Origin: Datisca glomerata
Lineage: Eukaryota; Streptophyta; Magnoliopsida; Cucurbitales; Datiscaceae
Direction: 5' to 3'
Assembly (NCBI GenBank): GCA_003255025.1
Contig: QANY01002785.1
Span: 962,043-1,026,042 of the forward strand
DNA: 64,000 nucleotides
Below the pieces are notes generated by a model. The model had not been told where the DNA came from. It worked only from the letters and a program-made list of their open reading frames with translations, and ran no database searches. Position 1 is the stretch's first letter. Each line of letters starts with the position of its first letter. Shown in pieces: positions 1 through 11,157 of this stretch. Made by a program: the position numbers and the translations under genes.

Positions 1-468
1 ATTCATAACCACGCACTTCTTCATTGCTACATAAAATTGTTCCCTACGGAGAACAACTAGAACCTCTCTCACATGTTGTAGATGTTCTTCTGAGTTAGTG
101 CTATAAAACAGAATATCATTGAAATATACAACCATAAATCTACCAATAAAAGGTCTCAACGATTGATTCATCACATGCATAAAAGTACTAGGGTTGTTAG
201 ACAACCCAAATGGCATCACAAACCACTCATACAACCCCTCACGAGTCTTAAAACCTGTTTTCCACTCATCCCCAGGCCTAACCTGAATCTGGTGGTAGCC
301 ACTCTTTAAATCAAGCTTAGTAAAGATAGTAGCTCCACTTATATGATCTAATAAATCATCCAAGCATGGAATAAGAAATCGATACCTGACAGTAATTTTG
401 TTGATAGCCTTGCTATCCACACAGATCCGCCAAGAACCATCCTTCTTTGGTGTCAATAAGGTTAGCAC
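1..468 (-). pseudogene. Ty3/gypsy reverse transcriptase fragment, runs off left edge
   Basis: Read on the minus strand from 468 to 1, the translation gives [45 protein letters not shown] and [11 protein letters not shown] in order. These are the palm motifs of plant Ty3/gypsy RT, which copies element RNA into DNA in the particle. In the YxDD box the first Asp is Asn (codon at 118-120), so this copy should be catalytically dead even if translated. The frame is largely open, so decay is moderate. The N-terminal fingers and the whole protease are missing, because gag joins directly to RT near 468. RNase H and integrase would lie left of the window. RT assignment is secure; the lineage is not settled. 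Confidence 0.85.
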
Positions 469-1050
469 AACACATGGACACATGATTTAACATATTAAGG
501 GTATCTTGAATATAAACCCTTAACTATCCAATGTATCTCGCCTCCAACTGTTCTTCCGTTTCTTGGATTTCATTTCTTGCCATCAATTGATAGAATTCTG
601 TAGTATAATCATCTACCGATCTCGAACCCTGTTTCAGATTTTGTGACCTTTGATAAAAAAATCTGCTGAATTATAAGGCAAAAACCCAGCTTGTAGATGT
701 TTCTTCATTCTTTCCCGCATACCGGCCTCCTATCGCCTATTATCTTGGTCCAGTTGGACTCTTTGCCCCCTACGACGGACTTGTGGATTATCCTCGTAGT
801 ATTTTCCTTCATCTTCCCCTTCTGATTCGTCTACCAAATCGGCCTGCCTGATCAGATTTCACGGTTCAGGCATATTCCTCCTATTCTAATTCCCAATCAT
901 ATTAACCATTCGTTCAGTTAACTGTTCCAACACTCACTCCTTACGTTGGTCCACAATCTATCTGATTTGATGTTCTAGTTGGATGCCATCATTGCACTCA
1001 TAAAAATCCTCAACTTGCTGCTGCTAGTACTGGTTTCGTCGTGGTTCCAT
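469..1050 (-). pseudogene. Ty3/gypsy gag fragment fused to RT
   Basis: Minus-strand reading starts at an ATG at 1050-1048 (MEPRRNQY), 22 bases inside a primer-binding site. It contains VEDFYECNDGIQLEH, FLPYN, YTTEFYQLMARNEIQETE and EEQLEARYIG, the usual retrotransposon gag order. Several in-frame stops and at least one frameshift are present. Near 468 the gag stretch ending in IQDTLNML runs straight into RT, so the zinc knuckle, protease and RT N-terminus are deleted. Gag would form the particle. The start is supported by its position next to the PBS. Confidence 0.75.
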
Positions 1051-1071
1051 GAAAACTAAGCATCAGTTTTA

Positions 1072-1083
1072 GCTCTAATACAA
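1072..1083 (-). other. Degenerate primer-binding site (initiator Met tRNA type)
   Basis: The minus strand reads TTGTATTAGAGC, close to the plant retrotransposon PBS TGGTATCAGAGC. It lies between the LTR side (above 1084) and the gag ATG at 1050. Confidence 0.6.
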
Positions 1084-1560
1084 AAAATAGCTTTTGAGCC
1101 TCCGAAAGTGCCTAAAATGACCTTTTTTTGGCCTGAAACTAGCCATAATAGGTAAACCTGGTTAGACACATATATCTCCAAATGAACATTGATTTGATAT
1201 CTTATAGGTCCCCTGAGTCAACCCGAGTAAAAAATTATGGCCTCCGGAAGGAAGACTGTACGTGCGACGATCTTTTCGCTCCAAAATCTCCAACGCTACA
1301 CCGTTTGCATCAGTCTTTGATGTCGAGATAGATGGATGGACACTATGATGGAATTACAGATGCTAATGTGCCTAATGTTCCGGTTACAATATAATATTGT
1401 GGGGTTCTTCTTGGGAAATGGTGAAGGTATATTGTGGTCATTCTTTACCTCTTATTTATGCTTTAAATCTGGTTCATTGAATCGTTTTTTAGTACACTTG
1501 TCTACCAATTAAGAAGAAAAAAAAATAAATGATAGTAAGTACTTTCATATCCTTGTTAGT
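1084..1560 (-). mobile_element. LTR of the gypsy remnant, outer end uncertain
   Basis: This is the stretch upstream of the PBS on the minus strand. Part of it (about 1130-1260) resembles, in reverse, the LTR-like segments at 9165-9535: both contain a 'cataa-tttt-actcggg' block followed by a 'taagatatcaaatc' block. The outer LTR end could not be placed. Confidence 0.45.
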
Positions 1561-1581
1561 TAAGACAGTTACTTCATGCAT

Positions 1582-1935
1582 CACGACTATAGATTTCATT
1601 TTTCACGATGGGTTTTCTACGTCGTGAAAACAATTGACGACAGGCACGTAGCCATTGTATAAAAAGGCGTCGTAAAAAATAGATTATTTTTAACGATGAG
1701 GAGTTTTACACAACGGTTGGTACACCAACCTCGTGAATAAAGAGTATTAGACAACGGGTTAGACCAAACATTATCTATGATTGTTTTTATAGCCACCTTC
1801 GTGAAACTAATACGACGGTTGGATTATACACCATCGTGCATTCCCCCATAGTCCCTATTGTCCTGAATATATATTTTTATACGATGGTGTCTATAAGAAA
1901 CCGCCGTAAAAAAAGGTAATTGCGATGACAACTCA
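1582..1935. repeat. CACTA subterminal repeats
   Basis: Many copies of ACGACGG/CGTCGT-like words occur in both orientations, for example ACGACGGTTGGATTATACAC near 1811 and TTTTTCACGATGGGTTTTCT near 1600. In En/Spm elements such subterminal words are transposase-binding sites. Confidence 0.65.
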
Positions 1936-2568
1936 TTTCTTACCCATCATCATATTATGTAATATCCTATTAAATTCATTTCTAAAACGTCAAGCCAACC
2001 TAATAAAATTACACAGTAAACGAAATAGAAAAATAACACAAATATCTTAGTACATAATATGATTATTCATTGTAAACGGTATGAGACTTGAGTATTTTCA
2101 ACAATCTTAACATTGCACACTAAAAATAGTAAGTATCGAGGTTACAGTCTAGAACCTAATGAACCTTGATTCATTCTTTTGGGTTGTTCCAGTTTCACCA
2201 ATAATATTCTTCTTAGTTGTTGAACCTGTAGAATAAGAAAAATGAAATTAAACTGATGAATTTATTAAATTGCAAAATAAAGTAAAAGAGTATTGAAAGA
2301 TATCATACATGTTAGGTGACTTGATATTACTACTTCTTTTATTATTTCATGTGTTGCATTATGAATTTTTTAACCCTACATAAAAGATTAAAAGTACAAA
2401 AGAACACAAAGTTTAACAAACATAAATGCAGCAGCAACATACTTTATATAAGCACAACTAGTTGTATTACCTTCAATAATCATAGCGTGTTAACCATCTG
2501 GTCGAACATAAGCAACCTCATTTACTATAAGCACAACTATCTTCATTACCTTCTATAATCATAGTGTC

Positions 2569-2985
2569 TTAACCACGAAAATAAGCAACATCGTTTTCAT
2601 CATCTACATCAAGTGTTTCAATAGAAGGCATCTCTATTATAAACATATAATAATCTAATAATGTATCACCCAATTCATCATCAACGATGTTTTTACGATA
2701 TTCTCTTGGCTGGGGGATAAGACAATTGACCATTGGATCTTGTAGATCTTTAACATAAAAGACTTGTTTTTCTTGCGGCACCAAAATGAAAGGATCATTT
2801 TTTAGATCTAATCTTGCAAAATCTACTAATGTAAATCCAAGACCATCAACTTTGATCATATTGTTATTCTCAACCCAGTCATACTTAAACACCAGAAGCC
2901 TAAACATGTTATAATTAATCTCTCAAATCTCTAGAATCACTCCATAAAAGGACAAGTCTGAATATATAGGATTGTTATCCATAGT
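2569..2985 (-). pseudogene. DUF4216 domain of CACTA transposase, element A
   Basis: The minus-strand translation contains IYSDLSFYGVILEI, FKYDWVENN, DGLGFTLVDFARL, DPFILVPQEKQVFYV and, near the end, EMPSIETLDVDDEND. This is the DUF4216 signature found after DUF4218 in plant CACTA TNP2-type proteins. The last 112 codons are open; a stop (TGA) interrupts just upstream. The homologous segment in element C (29860-30500) has the same order and is about as decayed. The molecular role of DUF4216 is unknown. Confidence 0.8.
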
Positions 2986-3039
2986 ACATGAAATTTTTAT
3001 TGTCTGTCTCACTACACTAATTCCACTATTCTAGAAACA

Positions 3040-4450
3040 TCGATCATTATCACGACATTTTGTAAGAAATAGATAGCCATTTGTGACATAATCAAAATTT
3101 TTTATTACCTCATACGAGTGGTCATGTGTTACCCACCTTAGTGTATTTAATACATTTTAATGCTAGAGACATCAATATCATTTACATCATACAGTAAAAA
3201 ACCATGGTTAAGGCTTTTATAGAATATATAGGCTTGAATATGTATCATTATGACTTAAATTACCTATTCATGCAACTAATAAATAAATCTTTGATTGTGT
3301 TTGTCTTGTAGTCACTTGTGTCTCCTTGATTTGCTAGGATTCTTCTTCTTCAAGAAATTTATATGTTGCCTACATAGCAATGAAAAAGAAAAATCAAAGA
3401 AAGTATACAATCAAGAAGCATAATAAAAAACAAGAAGCATATAAAAAATGAAACTTTAAGATTAATTTACTTACTCGATATATGGTTCAACTCATTGGTA
3501 TTTTATAATACATAGTGATGTGTTTGCTTCTATTATTTGAGATTAACTCTTTCTACATGACCACTTGATATAGGCTTATCATTTTTTAGATTATCATCTG
3601 AGCATGGAACTCCAATTCATTTAACGCCTAGATATTCAGTGCAAAACTCTACAACTTCTTCAATAGTATAACACTCACCAATAATGCAACCCTCCAAGTG
3701 ATTGTCATTCCTTATATAACCCTTTAGTACTTTTATATATTGTTTAAATGGGTATATCCAGGACAAGTAATGTGGTTCACAAAGTCGTATTCTTTAACAA
3801 GGTGCACAGTGAGATGAACCATACTTCAAATTGCATTAAAGATGGAAAAAAAGTTTGGATGACATATCTTACATGATTTGGTAATAATCTACCTAATTTT
3901 ACCGGAAGATGTGTTGCATTAATATGTTACAATCATGATAGTTCAGCCCATTCAATCTAAGATCTTTCACAGAAATCAGATTTTGAAAATTTGACAAATA
4001 TTCTTCAGAAACTTTTATGTTAGCGAATCCAGTGTACGGTTTCTCCTTCTAAGCTCGTGATGATTTGTAACAATATTTTTCTTCTCCATCAACTTTTGGT
4101 GCTATTTTGGTCTAATACCAATTTTCACATGGTCCATATGACTAGACAGTCCATCTCTTGTCTTCCTAAAAATATCAAGCAATCATTCCTTAATATTCAT
4201 GCAAACATTTATATTTAATGTGCATAAAGTCGAGACAATGTTGAACTTGTAAGCTTTTTTTAGTATTCTAGATCAAAGAATATTGAATTGTTGTTCCAGT
4301 GAGATCTAAGAAATCCATCCTTATTAGAGTCCTTCACATTCTTCTGTCCCAGTAAAAATTTAAGTTTCTCAACTCTTTTCAACATCTCTTTACCAATTAA
4401 AGGTGCATGAGCTGTTCTAAGCTCTTGATTACTATCAAAGGCCTTTTTTT
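3040..4450 (-). pseudogene. TNP2-like transposase C-terminal half (with DUF4218), element A
   Basis: Reading down from 4450 on the minus strand, several frames together show NNNSIFFDLEY, then MVHLTVHLVKEY and YTHLNNI (DUF4218 start), a single-copy counterpart of the 53-bp segment triplicated in element C (about 3670-3735), then NFDYVTNGYLFLTKCRDND leading into DUF4216. The many stops and frameshifts mean it cannot be functional. TNP2 is the DDE-type transposase of CACTA elements that cuts and rejoins the ends. The catalytic N-terminal domain is not present in this window. Confidence 0.65.
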
Positions 4451-4544
4451 ACCCTTCTATAAGGATGCATAACCGATAAAACCTTTTATGTCCTATATAT
4501 GCATTTTGTTTAATGTGTTTCAAACTAATTGAAGATGTATCTTC

Positions 4545-6225
4545 TAGTTTTCTCTCTCTTCTCTAGAGCTTCTCTCTCTAGCTCCTAGGGTTACCTCGGA
4601 TCATGTGCTTCATGGTGAATGTTTCTCCTTGATTTTAGGGCCTAATTTAATGAACTTGTTTTCTTGAGGATTTATAAAAGAAGGTTATTAATGTAGGGAG
4701 TGATGAAGGAAAGCTTGCTAGAAGTTTCTTGGAGAGAGTTTAAAGGTAATGAATATGATTGTTTCTTGCGATTCTAATGTCAATAATGCTACTAGTACTA
4801 GAAGGGGATGTGGTAAACCTATTAAGAATAGGAATACAATGGTAATCACATTGGGTAATAAGGAATCCTTTCTTTTTTAGATTTGAAGAAATTATAGGGA
4901 AAGAGTGTACAACTCTTTCTCCTTTTAACTCCGAGATGAAAAACATTGAACCAGAAACCCTAGTTGCTTCAACGGCAACGTAGAAAGGGAGGATGAATTT
5001 TCCTCACTACCCTAAGCTCAAAAACCTATTTTTGAGGTGGATATTGTTGAAAATGCATTTTAGAAAACTATTATTTCAGGAAAAGTTGAAGAAAATGAAA
5101 CACAGAAACCTAACAACACATAACATGTTAAGAATAACAAGAAAAATTGGGTGAATTATGTTAGAAAACCTAATGTGTCTCTCTCGATACATAGTGACAG
5201 ACCTTTGTGAGATACTGAGAGTTTACATTGGGGCCACTTCTTGATTAAAAACCAGCATTCAGTTTAGTAAATCATGTTGCTTTTCAATTATGAGGAGGGA
5301 AAGGCTTACAAGACGTAGCTGAGATAAAATCATGCTTCTTCTTTTTCAGATTCAGCAATGAACAAGATAAGCAAGAGGTCTTCTAGGAAGGTCCATGGTA
5401 TTTGTTGGGAAACCTTTAATCCATAAATTCTAGACTCCAAAGCTAAAATTGTACAAAGATAAAATGCCAAAAATTCCCATTTTGGTGAAGGTCTGGAACA
5501 TTCCATCTATCATGAATACAAAGTGGACTCAATAACATCACTAGCATCGTTGGGAAGCCTATGTTTGTAAATCCAATGACTGCAAGTGGCTCCACGTTAT
5601 CCTTTGCTCAGGTGTGTATTGAGATAGACATATCTTCTGCACTCCCTAAGATGTTTGAGATTCACATAGAGGAATTTGGGAATAATGAAGCTAAAGTTGA
5701 GGTAGAATATCTAAGAATCCTTAAAAGGTGTAAAACCTGCTATTTTTTGGCATGACTGTCAAATTAATGGAGAGAAGAAGAACCAAAAACTAGCAATACT
5801 AAAACATATGAAAACTACCAAGCAGGAATGGGTACAAATGTCCCAGAAGGGTAAGGAAATTGAAGCTCCTACTCCCCATGATAGACAGTGTACCTCTAAA
5901 TCATCTAGAGTTTGCTAAGGCAGAACTGAGGAGCAAGAATGTTGAACCTTTTGAAAATAAAGTTAAGGATTCAGATAATCATGATACTCATAAGGTAAAT
6001 GAGCTAACACCAGATAACGTTAAATTCAGTTTTAGGAACAAGCAAAGAAAGAGAGAGCAGGCTGCTAAACTTAGATCTCAAAGTGATCTCATGGTGAGCA
6101 ACTCACCAAATCCTTCCCCCGAGATGATGATAAACTTTGTAGTGTGGAATTTGAGAGGCTTTAACAAGCCCCAAAATGATAAAGAAGTTGAGTACATGTG
6201 GTTTGGTGGAAACTAGGGTGAAAAA
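4545..6225 (+). pseudogene. LINE (L1-type) fragment: DUF4283 ORF1 and start of endonuclease
   Basis: After a pyrimidine-rich leader, several plus frames give FRFSNEQDKQEVLRKGPWYL and then IVGKPMFVNPMTAS with SFAQVCIEIDI (5555-5635), the DUF4283 signature of plant L1 ORF1 proteins, which bind RNA. Further on, an open run of 118 codons (5860-6216) ends in MINFVVWNLRGFNKPQNDKE, which matches the first strand of an APE-type LINE endonuclease. The copy stops there, before the catalytic endonuclease residues and RT. It retains the 5' side and lacks the 3' side, the opposite of normal 5' truncation, so the 3' part was probably removed by later insertion or deletion. Confidence 0.7.
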
Positions 6226-6239
6226 AAGAGCTAATTCTT

Positions 6240-6665
6240 GGATTTACTCGTCGATCAACCTAATCCCTACCAACCATGTCCAATATTTCATCCAGATCCA
6301 CCCTATTGCTATCCAAAAACCACATAAATCAAGATCACCAATCCTGGCTCCCATTTTGTCCAAATATTTACTATCCAGCTGAATGGAGATAACTTCCTGT
6401 GTTGGTCAGTATATTCAAATGTAAATTTGAGCAAGTATGTAAGAGATTCAAAGATCTCGACTGAGCTGCATTGTCAAGATCTAATTGACACCATAAGCTA
6501 ATAGGGTTTGTAAAAGTTTAGTATTCATCGTTAAGAAGATCGTTTAGAAAAATTCTTCAAGAGGGGATCCTTGGAATGTGGACGTAGGGATATGTATCTC
6601 TAAACCACGTAAAAATACTATGTGTCAAATATCTCTCTTCCCTACTCTTTTCTTTACATGAACTT
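6240..6665 (+). mobile_element. Ty1/copia scraps: gag start and LTR piece
   Basis: Near 6332-6405 a plus frame reads PGSHFVQIFTIQLNGDNF, similar to the N-terminus of copia gag proteins. From about 6430 the sequence matches the copia LTR region seen at 27025-27235 and 27865-28060: an 'aagagat' block, then 'gtggacgtagggatatg', then 'aaccacgtaaaaata'. No reading frame of useful length remains. Confidence 0.5.
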
Positions 6666-7039
6666 TGTTTTCAGTATTTGATTCCCACACATTATTTAAT
6701 TGTGTAATTATTATATTATTACTTGATTGCTTATTTGGAGTAATTAAATTACTATTCATTTCAACCAATTTGTTTTCTCAATATTAAAATATTCTTTTTT
6801 TATATTTTTTTAATAAAGGGATGCCATATCGATCATTCAAATTGTGTGTAGAGAAGGTAATAGCACCTACAACACATGTTTATAACAATTACAAAAACTT
6901 GTATTTTTAAAAATGGTCCTAAGAACGGGTTTGGAAAACATTTAGTCAAATCTTGTTCCAAAAATGGAACAAGCGTATGATAATAAATGAGTTGTGCTTA
7001 GATCATTGAAATTTTTAAAATTTATTTTTTTGTAAAAAT

Positions 7040-7345
7040 AGTAGAATTATCTTTGGTATCTCAAAAATAATTCATCATCTCAGTAGTTCGAAATATTTAT
7101 ATTCCAAAAGTCCCCAAGTCTAGCGTCAATTTTTTCTATAAAAAGAGAAAAAAATATTGGAATTGTATCGGTATCCCGAGAATGATTCATCACCTCAATA
7201 GTCTAAGAAATCGGTATCCCAAAAATTTCCAAGACTCACCGTCAGAATTTATATTTAAAAAAATTATTGGAATTGATTCAGAATTCTAAGAATAATTTCT
7301 CACCTCAGTAATCCAAGAAATTGGTATCTCAAAATTCTCAAAACG
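7040..7345. repeat. Diverged tandem repeat, about 3 units of 110 bp
   Basis: Blocks resembling 'ggtatcccgagaatgattcatcacctcaatag' in content begin near 7044, 7158 and 7268, each followed by a 'ggtatctcaaaa'-like second half. The units are diverged. The surrounding 6666-7040 is AT-rich with no recognisable gene. Confidence 0.6.
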
Positions 7346-8825
7346 CTTTGTTCGGATTTTTAAGTTAAAAGAACATTAATTTGGTCTTTTAAGCATTGAT
7401 TGGAAAATGATAATAGATGATGTTAATATCCCTAATAAAATTTACACAATAACAAAGAATCTAAATCACCCTTACATACATAGTAGTAATATATTAGCAT
7501 AGAGATAGAATACAATACAAAGAAGAAAAAACACATATATACAAGAAAATTTTAAAAAAATAACAATGTATACCGTACTTATCGATTGATGTTAATGATA
7601 TCAGAATGGATAACGAGAGTTATTGTTATGAAGATGAAAAATGAGAGAGTCCTTTTGAACAATCTTGAAGTGATGGGTCTCGCCAAACTAGTAAGACATT
7701 CAGTCGAAACTTTTATTTGTTTCTTGAACTATGTATTATTTTGGGTTACTGGAAAAAGTGGTTGTTTTAGCCAAAAATTTAGGCTGGAATGATTGAATTT
7801 ATTGAGTGTGGTTGAATGGTGGTAGTCATTAACCGGGAAGATCACCGGTGATGAAGAATAGTAGAATTAAATTTTCTTAGGCCAAAAATTAAATGACTGT
7901 ATCACTATCAACGTTCATCCGATAGGGCGGTAGTTGTCGTTGAGATGAAGGGAACGATAGTTTTGGATCATTGATAAATGCCTGCCAGAAGCGTTGGCAG
8001 CAGCGGGACACTCTCTTCTCTTTCTCTCTCTAAAATTTCATTTTTCATTCCCTTAAAATAAGTCTTTTTTTTTCAGTTTCAAAGCTCCTGTTTATACAGT
8101 GAAGGAAAATTTTCCTCGGGATTCTTTAGATATTCCACCATTAATATCTAGATCGTCACACTAAGGAAAGAAATATGAACTTTCCTTCTCTCAAAATTTA
8201 CTTGATTTTTATTACGAAAAATCTTTTAGAATATTCCATTGATTTTATACCAAAAAACAAAGATTTTTCCTTTAGAATTCTTTTAAAACAAAATACTTCT
8301 TTGAGTATTTCTATTTTCTCCTTTTTAAATTTTTTTAAATTTTTATTATTTATTATATTTTAAAATTTATTAATGTATTTTATATTATNATTAGAATTTT
8401 GAGTATTTTTCTTGAACTCTAAAATTGGGCCAAAAAAATAAAATGAGTCTGAAAACACAAAATATGGTATTGTAGATATAGGACAAGATACGATACCTAA
8501 AATATATATATTCTTTTTTATTTCCTATTCAGCCATGTAATTTTTGTGAATCCATACGACTTTTGTTCTTCATTTTCTTTCTTTTTTCTAAACCATTCTT
8601 TGAATTCTTCATTCTTTTTCTTGATTGAATCTGTGCATCCATTCTATATTCACTTCGCAATTATAGATGAGATGAAAGAACGTATGTATCTAAATTCCCA
8701 GTAGTAATGCGAATTAGATGTCTTTAGTTTATACAATTAGATGTATCTTTAGTTTAGATAGAAGTAGTTAATATCTAATATCACATATACATGTGTTTCT
8801 TCCATAACGTAATCCAATTATTCAT
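7346..8825. other. AT-rich stretch without recognisable gene
   Basis: Short open frames occur by chance but none resembles a known protein. There are very AT-rich runs at 8200-8400, and one ambiguous base (N) at 8389. Confidence 0.6.
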
Positions 8826-8964
8826 TTTTTTACAAAAATGGTCGGAGTAAATAATTATTTTTACTAAATTACACGTAAAAATGTAGATAATTCGTTTACG
8901 TCTATGTAATTTTTGTAAATAAATTTATGTACTTCGGTCAGTTTTGACCATTTTTGCCAAAAAT
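8826..8964. mobile_element. Small inverted-repeat (foldback/MITE-like) element
   Basis: The left arm contains CAAAAATGGTC followed by GGAGTAAATAATTATTTTTA. The reverse complement of the right arm contains GGCAAAAATGGTC and then, after a small insertion, GAAGTACATAAATTTATTTA. The arms extend about 55 bases each way. No coding capacity and no clear target duplication. Confidence 0.5.
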
Positions 8965-9009
8965 GTTTTTCGTCAGTTTTATAGTTTGAGCTAGAAAAGT
9001 TATATTTTT

Positions 9010-9180
9010 TTGTCATTTTCAGTATATATATACGAATTATGTATTTGTGCCAGTCACTTGGGGGCAGACGAGTACCCTTCTTCTTTGAGTGAGGAGGACT
9101 TGGACGTGATTAGGTGGAAGTACCATGTTTCGGACTACATTCAATTAAGATTGCCGGAGGAGGTCGAATTGGCGGATCGT
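9010..9180 (+). pseudogene. Fragment of a plant transposon gag-like protein
   Basis: The plus frame reads ADEYPSSLSEEDLDVIRWKY and then IQLRLPEEVELADR. It resembles the N-terminal part of the poorly described 'putative plant transposon protein' family that accompanies gypsy-type elements. Only about 55 codons are present. It runs directly into LTR-like repeated sequence, so it is probably a retroelement scrap. The family match is from memory and weak. Confidence 0.35.
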
Positions 9181-9535
9181 GGCGCCCGCAAGTCAACTTC
9201 CTTAGGGCATAACTTTTGACTCGGGTGAAACCACGTGGCCCGTAAGATACCAAATCAAAACTTATTCAGAGACCTACAGGTGCAACAGGTTTACGTGTCG
9301 CAGCCCTGTTTCGAGTCCAAAAAACATGAATTGTGCAGCTTTGGAATTTCTGGAATAGGCAGATCGTGACACGCGCAGGTCAATTTTTGTAGGGTATAAC
9401 TTTTGACTCGAATGGAACCACGTTGCCCGTAAGATATCAAATAGAAACTTATTCAGAGACCTACAGGTGTGGTAGGGTTTACGCATCACAACCCTATTTC
9501 AAGTTCAAAAAACACGGACTGTGCAACTTATTATA
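9165..9535 (+). repeat. Tandem duplication of an LTR-like segment, about 185 bp x 2
   Basis: Units at about 9171-9345 and 9357-9535 share a 'tagggcataacttttgactcg' block, a 'ccgtaagata-caaat' block, 'acttattcagagacctacag' and a 'ttcgagtccaaaaaacatg' block with scattered substitutions. A related block lies in opposite orientation in the LTR at 1130-1260. Confidence 0.7.
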
Positions 9536-9584
9536 CCTCTCTCTTGAACAACCACAAACTTGGAGAAAATTCCATAAAAAAGTT

Positions 9585-9736
9585 GTTGATCTTTAAAATA
9601 ATTCATACTACTAGTCATTCATCTTTTATCAATTTGAAAAGAAAAGACCAACAACCCAATGTTGATCTTTAAATTAATTTATACTACTAGTCATTCATCT
9701 TTTATCAATTTGAAAAGAGAAGACCAACAACCCAAG
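9585..9736. repeat. Perfectly adjacent 76-bp tandem duplication
   Basis: Unit 9585-9660 is repeated at 9661-9736 with only a few substitutions. Both units contain 'actactagtcattcatcttt' and 'gaccaacaacccaa'. Confidence 0.85.
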
Positions 9737-10977
9737 TGCCTAAGTACCAAAATCGTGAATCTAATCACATATAACAAAGAAAGAAACCATTAAATTAACA
9801 AAAAAAGCAGGAGGACCTATCTATAGGAGCTTAAATTTTTAACCCAATTAGCCTGTATAAGGATTTACCACTGAGCTAAGCCCTCTGAAACATTCAGACA
9901 CGCACTGTGGTTGAAGTTAAATTTTGAATAGATTAAGTAGCAATAACTCTGGCTTAACCTTTCTTTACAAATTTTATCTTCACATGGAGGCACTAAAAAA
10001 GCGTTGCCTAAAGAATTCAACCTGGGTATTGAGTCCCACCTAGGCGAATTTCTACACCTTTGTTTCTTTTGAAGCATGGTGCTTATGTAAACTGCCTTAG
10101 GCTTTGCAATGAAAGAAATAATGTCAGTTAGAGGGACATAGGGAGTTGACAGTAGTCCAGTTTCAAAGCTGAAAGATAATCATTTTAAAAGGTAAGTTCT
10201 TCTTGTAAAACTATGTTTGTGTCAAGAAAATTAAATAGGAAAGAAAAAAATATAGAACTAAAGAGAATAAGGAAGATGATAAAAGTAACTAATGGTTTCC
10301 TTATCATTATTTTCTTCTTCAAATTCCTATGGAGCTAAACATTGGAAAAACACTTTAGTACAACTTTCTTTTTTTTCCTTTCCCTCACTTTTCATAATCC
10401 AAACATAGCCTGAATTATTTCAACACTAAGGAGAACACCTCTCCATGAAACATGAAAGCATTTTTTTGTGGATACTGACGACCTTACATCGATTGCATAG
10501 TTATGGCCGCTATTTTGTCCCCAGATTTACATTAAATTTCCCCTTCCACCTAAAGATAATGGCTTACCATACTTTGAAAAGTATAGTAAAAACTAATAAA
10601 CAAGAATGAAATCACAATACAAACCAAAGATGAAAAAGTCAAAAGAAATGGCACCATTTAGTTACTACTAGTGAAATTGATGGACTCTGCAAGCACACTC
10701 AGGGAATTCTGAACCTTCTTCAGCTTTCTTAGAAAATAATAGCTAACCGACGATGACCAAAGACAAACATTATCAACCTGAATCTAAATCCAAATCAAAC
10801 GTTACAATGTCTCAAATATCTCCGGACAGACAAACCAAACATAAAGGCAATTCAACAAGCTCGCTAAAATTTTAAGAGAGTGCTTCGACCTCGAGCTTAG
10901 ATGAGCGGAGCTTGGAGCTCAAATCAACTCTTCGAACTTCCTCTTGTGTGTGATTTCATGGGTGTGATTGAAACGCA
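9737..10977. other. No recognisable gene
   Basis: Mixed sequence with a weak tRNA box-A-like word on the minus strand near 9880 (see rejected items). At 10663 TACTACTAGTGAAAT resembles the CACTACTAGAGAAAT terminus found at 24374 but lacks a matching target duplication. Confidence 0.5.
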
Positions 10978-11065
10978 GAGAGAGAGAGAGAGAGTTTAGA
11001 ACTAGGATTTCACAGGGGAGATTAAAACACAGAGAGAGAGAGAGGAGAGAGAGAGGGGAGAGAGA
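10978..11065. repeat. (GA)n microsatellite
   Basis: Two runs of (GA)n separated by about 30 bases. On the minus strand this is a CT-rich tract of the kind seen in plant 5' leaders, but no gene follows that I can identify. Confidence 0.85.
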
Positions 11066-11157
11066 TGCTTAGAGTTAAGGTTAGGTTTACAATATTTATG
11101 TAAATAGAGAACTGTTGTATAAGAAAATCAATTTGGAAAATATGTGTCATTATTTAT

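Larger units (their letters stand above)
1582..4470 (-). mobile_element. CACTA (En/Spm) element A, truncated
   Basis: The left end at 1582 (CACGACTATAGA) is a decayed version of the CACTACTACAAA terminus seen intact at 29113. It is followed by ACGACGG-type subterminal repeats. Internally the minus strand encodes the C-terminal half of a TNP2 transposase and a DUF4216 domain. The transposase N-terminus and the right terminus are missing; the element gives way to a LINE near 4545. It belongs to the same family as element C, shown by matching non-coding sequence at 1970-2110 and 29540-29650. Confidence 0.7.

Noticed and set aside
9865..9960. tRNA-like word TTAGCTCAGTGGTAAAT on the minus strand near 9890
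   Set aside because: Only a box-A-like word. The acceptor and D stems do not pair, there is no anticodon arm at the right distance and no box B on the same strand.
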